NCBI GenBank assembly: GCA_964528735.1
Contig: CAZGUV010000005.1
Coordinates: 1 to 58,546, forward strand
Length of the DNA stretch: 58,546 bases
Reading direction: 5' to 3'
Origin: CAYNND01 sp964528735
Lineage (GTDB): Bacteria > Patescibacteriota > Minisyncoccia > Phycocordibacterales > UBA2100
Made by a program: the position numbers and the translations under genes. This document shows, piece after piece, positions 34,996 to 43,736 of this stretch. Every line of letters starts with the position of its first letter. Position 1 is the first letter of the stretch. The notes under the pieces are model-generated. The model saw only the letters and a list, made by a program, of their open reading frames with translations. It was not told where the DNA came from and searched no databases.

Positions 34996-35415
34996 ATGGA
35001 AGAATCTATATTTGGACAAATAGTTAGTAAAAAATTGCCGGCTCATATTGTCTACGAGGATGAGACTGTACTCGCATTTTTGGACATAAAACCTATCCAC
35101 CCAGGACATACTATTGTTATCCCCAAGCAACCTGCTCGAGATATTTTCGATATAAGTAAAGATGATTGGCAACACACTGCTGAAGTCGTTCGGAAACTAG
35201 CTACATCTATCAAACACGCAGTTAAAGCTGATGGTATAAATCTCATTATGAATAACGGCACCGCCGCAGGACAGACGGTGTTTTACCCTCATGTTCATAT
35301 TATTCCTCGTTTTGAAGGAGATGGGATTGCGGTTATGCCTCAGCGAGTATCAAGCTACGAGGAAATGCAGCACACCCAAGAGGACATCATCAAAGCTATC
35401 AAGGCTGTGCACTAG
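34996..35415 (+). CDS. HIT family nucleotide-binding protein
   Basis: About 139 residues from ATG 34996 (MEESIFGQIVSKKLPA), the standard HIT beginning; a longer frame from 34936 is spurious. The histidine triad is HVHIIPR near the end, preceded by NNGTAAGQTVFYPH. HINT/HIT enzymes hydrolyse AMP-linked substrates such as purine nucleoside phosphoramidates. Sequence is close to bacterial HinT. It is divergent from recJ and convergent with the large PKD protein gene, 5 nt away. Confidence 0.95.
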   Translation: MEESIFGQIVSKKLPAHIVYEDETVLAFLDIKPIHPGHTIVIPKQPARDIFDISKDDWQHTAEVVRKLATSIKHAVKADGINLIMNNGTAAGQTVFYPHVHIIPRFEGDGIAVMPQRVSSYEEMQHTQEDIIKAIKAVH

Positions 35416-35420
35416 CATCT

Positions 35421-37268
35421 CTAATATGTCGCGGTGCTTGGTATTTTAGGCTTTATATAATTCTTCCACAAAATTGTAGTGGTGCCACTGCGGTACAGTG
35501 TTGCTTGAACTGTAAATGTGCCAGGAGTTGCATAGGTGTGAGATAGGGACGCAGCGCATCCAGACGCAGAAGGTGCCTGGGTACCGTCTCCCCAATCAAG
35601 TGTGTACTCGCAATTCGTCGTAGCGTTCGATTGCATTTTTTGCACAAGCTCTGCTGGACCAGTGATGGTCACTGTATTCCCTTCACTTCTACCTGTCATC
35701 GCACCTATGTATGTTTCAAAATGTGCTGAACAGTACCCACTTGTTGTAGAGGTGCACGCACGCTCAGTGCAACCCGCTACACCCTCTGCAGTTGATCTGC
35801 TACACGTATTACACCCATCAAACCACTGACGGCAAGTACTTGGTGGAGTGTATGTCTGTGTACCACGAGCACATTCGCCGTCATAGAGATAAAATGCATT
35901 CTCTGCTCTGAGTGAGCACAAGTTACCGAAAGTTTTTTTCTCATTCCAGCAATCTGTCTGTTGACCATTTGAGCATATGCGACGCTCACCGCATACTGGC
36001 CTATAGTCCGCAGTGCACACCGAAGCTGAACTCCCCACATTCACCGTAGCGCTTGATGTTGCACTCCCACCTGCCGAATCGTACACCGTAATCCCAACAG
36101 TATAGACACCTGAAGTAAGATAACGATGTGAAAAAGTTGCATACTGTGAGAACTTGACTGGTGCCATACTTTGAGACGCTTGCCCATACTCACCCCAGTC
36201 AACAGCGTATGTTAACTGTTGCCCTTCCTTGTCACTTGCTTCAATTCTCCAATATCCATCTTGATTTACTTCGAGCTGTGTCGAGCCTGAGAACGCCGTA
36301 ATTGAAGGAGGATAGTCATTTTTCCCTGTTGCAAAATATTCTCTGCATTGCGCGCGTGACTCGTACCCACTTTGACACGCCATCTTAGTACAAGCGAGTG
36401 CTCCACCAACCGCATCGCGAACACATGTATTGCACCCATCAAACCACACACGACATCGAGGATCCGAGGTGGCCGATACTATTTCCTTTTCCTTGACGTT
36501 TACGGTCACTGACGCAAGCGGACCGAGCACTCTATCACCCGGCTGTAACTCCATGACGCGATATACTCGCTTTAAAATTGCCTGATAATTACCTGCCTTT
36601 GCATATGTGTGCTCAAGTTTTCCTGGAGAGACGCACGCATCGAGAAGTGCGTTGCATGCAATAAACTGTTGGCCGGTTCCATCTCCAAAATCAACCGCAT
36701 ACTGTGCGCGTCCACCTACCATTGCGTAGAATGTTACAGAAAGTGGCGCAGTACCAGTTTCTGGTTGTACAAAAAAGTCACGCTGAGCGGTCTTAGGTCT
36801 GCAGACGGTCTGAGTGAGGCACCCGCTACTGTCTCGTAGTCCGGCTATCCGTTCATCGCCTGAGGCGCACTGTACGTCCGGATACACAGGGCATTGTCGT
36901 GGGGTTGCTACGCGCTTTCCACACACTTCTGCTATGCGTACTCGCGTCATAGATCCAACAAGTCCGTATGCTGGGAGCCCTTGTTCCTGCTGAAAACGCT
37001 GCACATATGATTGCGTCAGCCGACCGAAAAATCCTCCAACGAGTTCATCTTCCTCAAGACTAAAATAGTCGGTAAGAAAAACTTGCAGTTCACTGACCTG
37101 ACCACGTGTTGCTGCGTCACGTGCACCTCTGCTTAAAGTGAGTGTAAGTTCTGGACAAAACCCCGAAGTGTCTGTTGTGCGTGGTGCTGCAGTGAGCGCA
37201 GAAGCTATGAAAGGCGCAGCGCATACAATGAGTAACATGAAAATCGCTTGGCGAAGAGTTGTATTCAT
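35421..37268 (-). CDS. Secreted protein with peptidoglycan-binding-like, PKD and Kazal-like domains
   Basis: About 615 residues from ATG 37268 (signal peptide MNTTLRQAIFMLLIVCAAPF), with TATACT ending 6 nt upstream. Order: PG_binding_1-like repeat (GFFGRLTQSYVQRFQQEQGL), a CPxxPxxQC module, a PKD fold ending in VDFGDGTGQ ... HTYAKAGNY, a CRVWFDGCNTCVR module, a second PKD (WGEYGQ ... HRYLTSGVYTV), a Kazal-like domain (CTADYRPVCGE ... KTFGNLC), another CRQWFDGCNTC module, and a last PKD (DWGDGTQ ... HTYATPGTF). Many Cys imply disulfides outside the cell. Closely related in parts to its downstream neighbour and to the protein at 10715-12364. Possibly adhesion or surface recognition. Confidence 0.88.
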   Translation of the reverse strand: MNTTLRQAIFMLLIVCAAPFIASALTAAPRTTDTSGFCPELTLTLSRGARDAATRGQVSELQVFLTDYFSLEEDELVGGFFGRLTQSYVQRFQQEQGLPAYGLVGSMTRVRIAEVCGKRVATPRQCPVYPDVQCASGDERIAGLRDSSGCLTQTVCRPKTAQRDFFVQPETGTAPLSVTFYAMVGGRAQYAVDFGDGTGQQFIACNALLDACVSPGKLEHTYAKAGNYQAILKRVYRVMELQPGDRVLGPLASVTVNVKEKEIVSATSDPRCRVWFDGCNTCVRDAVGGALACTKMACQSGYESRAQCREYFATGKNDYPPSITAFSGSTQLEVNQDGYWRIEASDKEGQQLTYAVDWGEYGQASQSMAPVKFSQYATFSHRYLTSGVYTVGITVYDSAGGSATSSATVNVGSSASVCTADYRPVCGERRICSNGQQTDCWNEKKTFGNLCSLRAENAFYLYDGECARGTQTYTPPSTCRQWFDGCNTCSRSTAEGVAGCTERACTSTTSGYCSAHFETYIGAMTGRSEGNTVTITGPAELVQKMQSNATTNCEYTLDWGDGTQAPSASGCAASLSHTYATPGTFTVQATLYRSGTTTILWKNYIKPKIPSTATY

Positions 37269-37315
37269 GACTCTAGTATACAGGACTCTCGAGAGCACTC
37301 AGCACACTCTGAGGA

Positions 37316-38518
37316 TTATTTACAAACACCGGTATACAACTTTGTTGCGTGCGCCTTATCCATAAGACATTGATTTCCGTATGTTTTGAGGTTTTCGTTA
37401 CAGATTCCATTTGTGCAGACCTTAGTAAGCCCGCACACTGGTTTGTAACTATTATCACACACCAACTCATCCCGCGCGTCTCGAACAAGTACCTTAAGTG
37501 TTGCATGTCCAACATCTCCAGCAGCATCCTTCGCGAATGCGGTGATCGTGTAGACACCCCCATCCTTATACCTATGGGTAAACTGCGTTGTTCTAAAAAA
37601 ACTCGTCGGTGTTGAGTTTGTTGTCCCATCTCCCCAATCGATTGCATACTCCATACGAGTTCGTTCAGGATCAACCGCAAATATCTCGTACGGACGCACT
37701 ATACCGTTACGTATATTAGTTGGGCCTGAGACCTTTACTACCGGTGGTTTGTTTATGTAGAAACTAGCCTTGCAAACACGAGGCAAGAGCTTGCCGAGGC
37801 ATGACTTTTTGGGACAGATGAGTGGAGCCCCGACACTCTTGCGTGTACATACTGCGCATCCATCAAACCATTCTTTACAAGTATCTGCTGGGATTGCTGG
37901 CTTTGAATCATCGACAAAAACAACAACTTGCATAACTGCGGTGCGTCCTGATACAGCATTTTTTCCTAACTCTTCAGTCTCACCATAATCTCGAAACAGT
38001 CTAACTGCATATCTTCCTGGTTCTTTAAAAATATGCTTTGCCTTGAGCGATGTTTTACATGTTCCATCTGCACCACATGCATGTGCACGAGCGGATGTTC
38101 CGTCGCCAAAATCAATTAAGAAACTGTTATCTGCACCGTCACCCAAGGTTAGTGTGATTTGTGATGTCAGAGGTGCTACGCCCGTCGCTGGGCGAACCGC
38201 AATCGTGTCTCGTATTACCACATCTGCTTCTACTTTACACATTTCAGCAATCTTCTTGCGTGTGGCACTATCGACAACCCCTGATTCCTTAAGCGTCAGA
38301 CTTGCTTGAAAGAAACGAATTGCATCGAGGGTCTTTTCCCCAAAAATATTTCCTTCATCCCCTGCGATTCCCTGGGTTTTCAGAAATGCGTGCAGATCAG
38401 CAACATCAGCGCCTATGTCTCCAAACTCAAGATTGCGCGGTAGTGTTGGGCATTTCGCATATGCAACAGATGTAGCGCAAAAAAAGAGTGCGCTGATCAA
38501 GAAAAACTTCCGAATCAT
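37316..38518 (-). CDS. Secreted protein with peptidoglycan-binding-like, PKD and Kazal-like domains, shorter relative
   Basis: About 400 residues from ATG 38518 (signal peptide MIRKFFLISALFFCATSVAYA), TATACT ending 6 nt upstream. PG_binding_1-like repeat (GDIGADVADLHAFL ... GEKTLDAIRFFQASL), a PKD fold with IDFGDGTSARAHAC, a CKEWFDGCAVCTRK module shared with the neighbouring gene, a second PKD (DWGDGTTNS ... HRYKDGGVYTI), and a C-terminal Kazal-like domain (DNSYKPVCGLTKVC ... KTYGNQC). It begins 16 nt after the pgk stop on the same strand but has its own promoter. Function unknown; likely surface exposed. Confidence 0.88.
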   Translation of the reverse strand: MIRKFFLISALFFCATSVAYAKCPTLPRNLEFGDIGADVADLHAFLKTQGIAGDEGNIFGEKTLDAIRFFQASLTLKESGVVDSATRKKIAEMCKVEADVVIRDTIAVRPATGVAPLTSQITLTLGDGADNSFLIDFGDGTSARAHACGADGTCKTSLKAKHIFKEPGRYAVRLFRDYGETEELGKNAVSGRTAVMQVVVFVDDSKPAIPADTCKEWFDGCAVCTRKSVGAPLICPKKSCLGKLLPRVCKASFYINKPPVVKVSGPTNIRNGIVRPYEIFAVDPERTRMEYAIDWGDGTTNSTPTSFFRTTQFTHRYKDGGVYTITAFAKDAAGDVGHATLKVLVRDARDELVCDNSYKPVCGLTKVCTNGICNENLKTYGNQCLMDKAHATKLYTGVCK

Positions 38519-38534
38519 CGTAGCAGTATAGCAC

Positions 38535-39668
38535 TTATTGCAGCGCATCAATCCCCGGAAGATGCCCTTCGAGCATAAATTCAAGCATCGCTCCTCCACC
38601 TGCCGAAACAAAAGTGAACGCATGCTCTGGATTGAACTCTGGAGTTTCAATCGATGCAACCGTATCGCCACCGCCAATAATTGACTGTGTCTTGGTCTCT
38701 GCTATTGCGTGGGCTAGCGATTGTGAGCCAGTTGTGTAGCCCTTTTCATACCATCCAAGCGGTCCATTCCATACGACAAATTGTGCTGTACTTACTTTAG
38801 TTTTCAGCATCGCATTAGTGAGTGGTCCTACGTCAACAATACTATCTTCTGCCTGAACGCTTGATAAATCACAAGCGACCGATGTACCGCCACGCGAGAC
38901 GATTACATCAAGTGGAGCAAGTACATGAGGGTTATCTCGTACATCATCTGGTACTGTCCCATCAGAAACTACAGATGCCCCGACCGCATACCCACGTGCT
39001 TTTAATAAATCATTTGCAAGCGCTCCTCCGACAAACACATCAGTATATTTTGAAATCAATGTTCTAATCAGTGGTTCTTTTGTTTCAAATTTTGCTCCAC
39101 CAACAATTGCTAGAGATGGGTGATGCGGGTTCAGCGCACGGTTGAGATGCTGCATTTCATCTGACAGTGCAATTCCGACACAATGTTGTATTACACTCGG
39201 GACACCAGTTATTGAAGCATGAGCACGATGACTATCGGGAAATGCATCTCCCACATAGAGCGTGCCGAGTGACGCGAGTTCGCGCGCATACGTCATATCA
39301 CCCTTTCCTTCTCGTTCATCCGAGCGAACATTTTCCAAAACCACTACGTCACCGTCATGCATTGCTTTAATTGCAATTCGCGCATCCGTCGCAATCGGCG
39401 AGCCACCGACAAAATGAGCTTCGGGAATATCCTCTTGAAGTCGCCTAACAACCGGGAGTAAGGTCTCATCTGGGTCTCTTCCAATGTGGCCCAAAATAAC
39501 AACGCGAGCGCCTGCATGTTGTAAAAATCGTATACTCGGTAACGCTCGGCGGATTCGCAGATCATCAGTTACCTGCCCCTGCGCATTTAAAGGCACATTA
39601 AAGCCACTTCTCAGCAAAACAGTTCTTCCCTGTAATTCCTCCTTCGAATATTCGGTGAGTAATTTCAT
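38535..39668 (-). CDS. pgk: Phosphoglycerate kinase, divergent
   Basis: About 377 residues from ATG 39668. It transfers phosphate from 1,3-bisphosphoglycerate to ADP in glycolysis. The fold markers are present (TDDLRIRRALPSIRFL, GHIGRDPDE, FVGGALANDL, VVWNGPLGWYE, IIGGGDTVASIE, SAGGGAMLEFMLEG). Two usually conserved substrate-site segments differ: RSGFNVPL replaces RVDFNVPL, so the Asp that contacts 3-phosphoglycerate is Gly, and GHIGR replaces SHLGRP. The gene starts one base after the tpiA stop, so tpiA-pgk form an operon of two successive lower-glycolysis enzymes. Confidence 0.93.
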   Translation of the reverse strand: MKLLTEYSKEELQGRTVLLRSGFNVPLNAQGQVTDDLRIRRALPSIRFLQHAGARVVILGHIGRDPDETLLPVVRRLQEDIPEAHFVGGSPIATDARIAIKAMHDGDVVVLENVRSDEREGKGDMTYARELASLGTLYVGDAFPDSHRAHASITGVPSVIQHCVGIALSDEMQHLNRALNPHHPSLAIVGGAKFETKEPLIRTLISKYTDVFVGGALANDLLKARGYAVGASVVSDGTVPDDVRDNPHVLAPLDVIVSRGGTSVACDLSSVQAEDSIVDVGPLTNAMLKTKVSTAQFVVWNGPLGWYEKGYTTGSQSLAHAIAETKTQSIIGGGDTVASIETPEFNPEHAFTFVSAGGGAMLEFMLEGHLPGIDALQ

Positions 39669-39669
39669 A

Positions 39670-40434
39670 TTACGAAATTGAAGCAATTAGATCATTCCAT
39701 TTATCTACATCAACACTTGCTCTCCCCACAAGAAATCCTTGGAGCTCGGGTATTGCATTCAAAAGATGCCGAGCTGACTGCGCATCAACCGCACCCCCAT
39801 ACAAAATTTGAACATTCCGAGCAACCGATGCTCCGTATGACTGAGTGAGTGTTTTGCGGATGGCGAGAATCATGTGATGTATATCACTTTCCTGTGGTGG
39901 TTTTGGTGCTCCAATCGCGTACACAGGTTCATACGCAATAATTATCTTGCCCCGCACATGTTGTGGCACCAGTGACATCCCCTCAGTAATCTGAGCAGCC
40001 ACAAACTTTAAAAACGCACCGTGCGTATCTCGTTCGCGCTCTCCAACACAAAGTATCGGCGTGAGACCTGATGTTTGTGCCATAAATACACGCTTTGCGC
40101 TTTCTGCATTTGTTTCACCAAGTGCCCGTCTTTCCGCATGCCCGACAATTGCGTATCGTGCACCAGCTGAATGAGCTTGCGGTGCTGAATAGTCACCAGT
40201 ATGTGCTCCCTCGTGCTCTGTGTGTACATTTTGCGTTCCAATTTTCAAGATTTTCTTCCTCCCTGCAGCACGAGCTATGTCTGCAATAAATGGTGCGGGT
40301 GGGCATAATACGCAAGAAATGTGCTTGCGGTTTTTTACACTTGCTTCAGCTCTGCGCGCGATTGTACGCGCCTCTTCTATAGTGTGAGGGTACATCTTCC
40401 AGTTCGCGACAATAAGTACCTTCGTTTGTGCCAT
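39670..40434 (-). CDS. tpiA: Triosephosphate isomerase
   Basis: Protein of 254 residues that interconverts DHAP and glyceraldehyde-3-phosphate. The substrate Lys in IVANWKMYP, catalytic His in IVGHAERR (usual GHSERR), catalytic Glu in AYEPVYAIG, the loop-6 segment with a PKPP variant of GTGK, and the phosphate-binding YGGAVD and VGRASVD are all visible. TACACT lies 7 nt upstream of the ATG. Followed immediately by pgk. The methyltransferase gene is divergent, and about 100 nt separate them. Confidence 0.96.
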   Translation of the reverse strand: MAQTKVLIVANWKMYPHTIEEARTIARRAEASVKNRKHISCVLCPPAPFIADIARAAGRKKILKIGTQNVHTEHEGAHTGDYSAPQAHSAGARYAIVGHAERRALGETNAESAKRVFMAQTSGLTPILCVGERERDTHGAFLKFVAAQITEGMSLVPQHVRGKIIIAYEPVYAIGAPKPPQESDIHHMILAIRKTLTQSYGASVARNVQILYGGAVDAQSARHLLNAIPELQGFLVGRASVDVDKWNDLIASIS

Positions 40435-40533
40435 GTCTATCAGTGTACCAGTCGTATAGAGCCGTGCTATCCATACTTATACACAGTAGATGCACATCTT
40501 GTGAAAACACAAAACTGCTGTAGTCTGCACCCT

Positions 40534-41238
40534 ATGAAGAAGCAAGTGCCGCCGAAAAACTCACGCTCTTTTTGGAATGAAGAGTATAAAACAAACGAAC
40601 ATTTTGCACTCTCTTACAATGTTAGTGAGGAGCTCGAGCACTTTACGCGATACTTAGATAGAAACCATAGCGGTGTCCCTCGTGACCTCCACGTGCTCGA
40701 TGTTGGGTGTGGGAATGGTAGAAATCTTGCGTGGCTGTCTCGAACGTATGGCTCGACAGGTTCGGGGTTCGATTTTTCCCAAACCGCAATAGATGAAGCG
40801 CGGAATCGAGCTGGAAAGTTGCCAATCTCATTTCGCATACAAGATATTAATGAGCAATTTCCAGAACAAGAGAGCACCTATGATTTAGTAATCGATTTTA
40901 TGGTAAGTCACGTACTTGTCGGCGACGCGCGAACTGCCTACTTTAATGAAGTGCTCCGCGTGCTCAAACCTGGGGGTTGGTTTGTACTTAAAACACTCCT
41001 TCGTGATGACGATGACCACGCGAAGCGCCTTATCAGCGAATCTGGAAATTCACACGCTGGAGTCTATACGCACCCGCGTACAGGGGGTATTGAATACGCA
41101 GGGAGTGAAGAGGAACTCACGCAAGAAGTCACTCGATTCTTCTTCATTGAGAAAAAGCAAAAGTCTCACGCACATCGCCTGCACGGAAAAGCAAACAAGC
41201 GAAGATTCATTGTTTTTTATTTGGTAAAAGAAAAATAA
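40534..41238 (+). CDS. Class I SAM-dependent methyltransferase
   Basis: About 234 residues from ATG 40534 (MKKQVPPKNSRSFWNEEY); TAGTCT lies 7 nt upstream. Motif I VLDVGCGNGRNL (SAM-binding), the acidic motif GFDFSQTAI, and the post-motif EVLRVLKPGGWFVLK are clear. The N-terminal FWNEEYK resembles thiopurine/tellurite-type methyltransferase openings, but the substrate is unknown. The longer upstream frame from 40321 overlaps the tpiA coding region and is not used. It stands alone between tpiA and the pilin operon. Confidence 0.9.
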   Translation: MKKQVPPKNSRSFWNEEYKTNEHFALSYNVSEELEHFTRYLDRNHSGVPRDLHVLDVGCGNGRNLAWLSRTYGSTGSGFDFSQTAIDEARNRAGKLPISFRIQDINEQFPEQESTYDLVIDFMVSHVLVGDARTAYFNEVLRVLKPGGWFVLKTLLRDDDDHAKRLISESGNSHAGVYTHPRTGGIEYAGSEEELTQEVTRFFFIEKKQKSHAHRLHGKANKRRFIVFYLVKEK

Positions 41239-41264
41239 CTCACCGTAGCACTCTATACATATAG

Positions 41265-41270
41265 TATACT
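41265..41270 (+). promoter_or_regulatory. -10 element of the pilin-like operon
   Basis: TATACT ends 6 nt before the ATG at 41277 (GTG also in frame at 41274). A leaderless-type start for the three-gene prepilin-like operon. Confidence 0.5.
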
Positions 41271-41276
41271 GTTGTG

Positions 41277-43070
41277 ATGCGTGTTGATGCTCGTACTGCA
41301 CACAGAGGTTTTGTCTTCATTGACGCAATCGTTGGTGTCGCTGTTTTCGCAACTATCATGGTGGGCATATACACCGGCTATCAACAACTGAACAAAGCAA
41401 TACGATTATCTCGCTTACAGATCACTGCCGCAGCACTTGTAAACGAACAGTTTGAGATTGTACGCAACCTCCCGTTTAGCCAAGTCGGTGTTGTTTCGGG
41501 CATTCCGAGCGGTGTTATACCTTATACACAGACAATTACTCGCGATAATGTGCCATTTGTAATCACCGCAACAATTCGAGATATTGATGACCCATTCGAC
41601 GGGACTTTTGGTGGCTCTCCCAATGACACATCTCCTGCAGATATGAAACTTGTTCAGTTTGATATTGAGTGTCCTTCATGCATCCAGTTCACACCGCAAT
41701 CTTTTGTTGCACACATAGCACCAAAAAATCTAGAGACAACGACGAATAACGGTGCGCTCTTTGTGCGAGTTTTTGATGCGTTGGGTAATCCTATCCAAGA
41801 CGCGGATGTACTTATCACCAACACAACTGTCGTACCAAATATCACGATAAACGATGTCACGAATGCAAGTGGCATGTTACAGATAGTAAACACTCCACCA
41901 TCAGTGCAGTCGTACAGTATACAAATCTCAAAATCTGGATATTCGAGTGACGGGACTTTACCAGTAGGCGCACCAAGCAACCCGCAGCCGACAAAACCTC
42001 ACGCCACTGTTGCGGTCCAACAATTGACTCAAGCTAGTTTTTCTATTGATCGAGTAAGTTCTCTCTCCGTATCAACAAAAAATACAACATGCTCAGGAAT
42101 ACCTTCGGTCGCGTTTTCATTGACCGGTAGTAAAAATATTGGAACAAGCCCTGTTGTAAAAAAATATTCACAATCATTTACAACTGACGGCGCAGGAGCT
42201 CGCGCAATTTCAAACCTTGAATGGGACACTTACACTCTTAGTCTCACTGACCCTACCTACGCTCTCGCAGGAACAATATCATCGCTTCCGATTGTCTTAA
42301 GCCCCAATACGACACAGGACGTGAAGCTGGTTGTGGCAACAAACACACCTAACTCTTTACTGGTAACCGTAAAAGATGCTTCAACACAACTCCCCGTCTC
42401 TGGCGCAGAAGTGACTATTTCACGGCCTGGATTTAGTAGCACGAGCACTACAGGGCGTGGATTTATAACTCAAACGGACTGGAGTGGTGGATCAGGGCAA
42501 TCTACGTTTAGCAATCAAACAATGTATGCGAGTGGTTCATACGTAGAGACAGGCTCAACTCCTGGGTCAATTACTCTTGCAACACTTGGTTCAGTCTATG
42601 TCTCAGACGGCTCTCTGATTTCTTCTACATTCGACACTGGTTCGACCGCAAACTTTCATCAGCTCTTTTGGGAGCCGGCATCTCAACCAGCGCAAACAGG
42701 TAGTGAGAGTGTTCGTTTTCAAGTTGCATCAAATAATGACACAACAACGTGGAACTTTGTCGGTCCTGATGGTACTGCCTCAACATACTACACAACACCA
42801 GGCACAAATATTTCTACCGTACACAACGGACATAGGTATTTCAGATACAAAGTATACCTATCGACAAGCAACACTGCATATACTCCATCAGTAAGTGATG
42901 TTTCGTTTACATTTACGACTGAATGCATCCCACCCGGGCAGGTCTTTTTTTCAGGACTCACGAATGCGAGCCATGATATTTCTGTTACAAAAACTGGATA
43001 CCAAGATCACGATGACAGCGTTACGACATCGACCTCATGGCGCGAACACACGGTGACACTCTCTCCGTAA
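41277..43070 (+). CDS. Prepilin-like protein with carboxypeptidase-regulatory-like external domains
   Basis: About 597 residues from ATG 41277. A short leader ends AHRG, cut before FVFIDAIVGVAVFATIMV, a class III prepilin helix; position 5 of the mature helix is Asp, not the usual Glu. The external part is beta-rich with repeated regulatory-like modules (DALGNPIQDADVLI ... NASGMLQIVN; DASTQLPVSGAEVTISRPG), Thr/Ser-rich stretches, and Cys in CPSC. Such long minor pilins often sit at the tip and bind surfaces. First gene of a three-pilin operon; the next begins about 54 nt downstream with its own -10-like element (TATGAT, 43112-43117). Confidence 0.88.
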   Translation: MRVDARTAHRGFVFIDAIVGVAVFATIMVGIYTGYQQLNKAIRLSRLQITAAALVNEQFEIVRNLPFSQVGVVSGIPSGVIPYTQTITRDNVPFVITATIRDIDDPFDGTFGGSPNDTSPADMKLVQFDIECPSCIQFTPQSFVAHIAPKNLETTTNNGALFVRVFDALGNPIQDADVLITNTTVVPNITINDVTNASGMLQIVNTPPSVQSYSIQISKSGYSSDGTLPVGAPSNPQPTKPHATVAVQQLTQASFSIDRVSSLSVSTKNTTCSGIPSVAFSLTGSKNIGTSPVVKKYSQSFTTDGAGARAISNLEWDTYTLSLTDPTYALAGTISSLPIVLSPNTTQDVKLVVATNTPNSLLVTVKDASTQLPVSGAEVTISRPGFSSTSTTGRGFITQTDWSGGSGQSTFSNQTMYASGSYVETGSTPGSITLATLGSVYVSDGSLISSTFDTGSTANFHQLFWEPASQPAQTGSESVRFQVASNNDTTTWNFVGPDGTASTYYTTPGTNISTVHNGHRYFRYKVYLSTSNTAYTPSVSDVSFTFTTECIPPGQVFFSGLTNASHDISVTKTGYQDHDDSVTTSTSWREHTVTLSP

Positions 43071-43124
43071 AGCAAGTGCACAGGTCGTAACTACACACAT
43101 CATTAGTGCGGTATGATATGAAAG

Positions 43125-43736
43125 ATGAAACTGCTCGCAACACAACGCGGATTTACTGTGCTGCAGTTAGTTATCTGGATTGGTATTGCAAGTATGGTTG
43201 CTGTTGCGGCACTCAATGTACAGCGAAGCGTGTGGTCTTTAAACCGAATTGCTTCAAATAGTATCACCTCACAAGCCGACGCGCGGAAAGCATTTAAAAT
43301 CATGAGTGCTGAAATTAGATCTCTGTCTCCTTCTAGTCTCGGTGCCTACCCCATTGAAGCTGCAAGTTCGAACTCTATTACTTTTTTTGCCGATATTGAT
43401 AATGACAACATAAAAGAACGTGTGCGGTATTATGTGAGTGGTACGAATTTACGCAGAGGTATTGTAGAGCCAACTGGCTCACCGCTCACATATAATACTG
43501 GTAATGAAGTATCGACAACTCTTGTTCAATACTTGAGTAATGGATCTACACCGTATTTTTCGTATTATGACAGTAGCTACACTGGATCAAGCGCCGCCCT
43601 TTCATCTCCCATAAATCTTACTGCGGTCCGACTCGTAAAAATACAACTCATTATCGACAAAAATGCTGCAAGCGCGCCCGTACCTATCACCATGACTACA
43701 CAGATATCGCTCAGGAATATAAAAGACAATCTATGA
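43125..43736 (+). CDS. Prepilin-like protein, GspJ/PulJ-like
   Basis: Protein of 203 residues. Leader MKLLATQRG precedes FTVLQLVIWIGIASMVAVAA; the +5 residue is Gln instead of Glu. The rest is beta-rich with NSITFFADIDNDNIKERVRYYV, a pattern typical of GspJ-like minor pilins, and no Cys. TATGAT lies 7 nt before the ATG. The next prepilin-like gene overlaps its stop by 4 nt (ATGA), so the two are translationally coupled. Confidence 0.88.
   Translation: MKLLATQRGFTVLQLVIWIGIASMVAVAALNVQRSVWSLNRIASNSITSQADARKAFKIMSAEIRSLSPSSLGAYPIEAASSNSITFFADIDNDNIKERVRYYVSGTNLRRGIVEPTGSPLTYNTGNEVSTTLVQYLSNGSTPYFSYYDSSYTGSSAALSSPINLTAVRLVKIQLIIDKNAASAPVPITMTTQISLRNIKDNL

Noticed and set aside
31170..35415. Possible mobile or phage island
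   Set aside because: Genes are ordinary housekeeping types (mscL, yciB, RNase HI, recJ, HIT); no integrase, repeats or tRNA seen.
41274..41276. GTG as start of the first pilin gene
   Set aside because: ATG at 41277 is 6 nt after TATACT, matching the common spacing here; GTG would be only 3 nt away.
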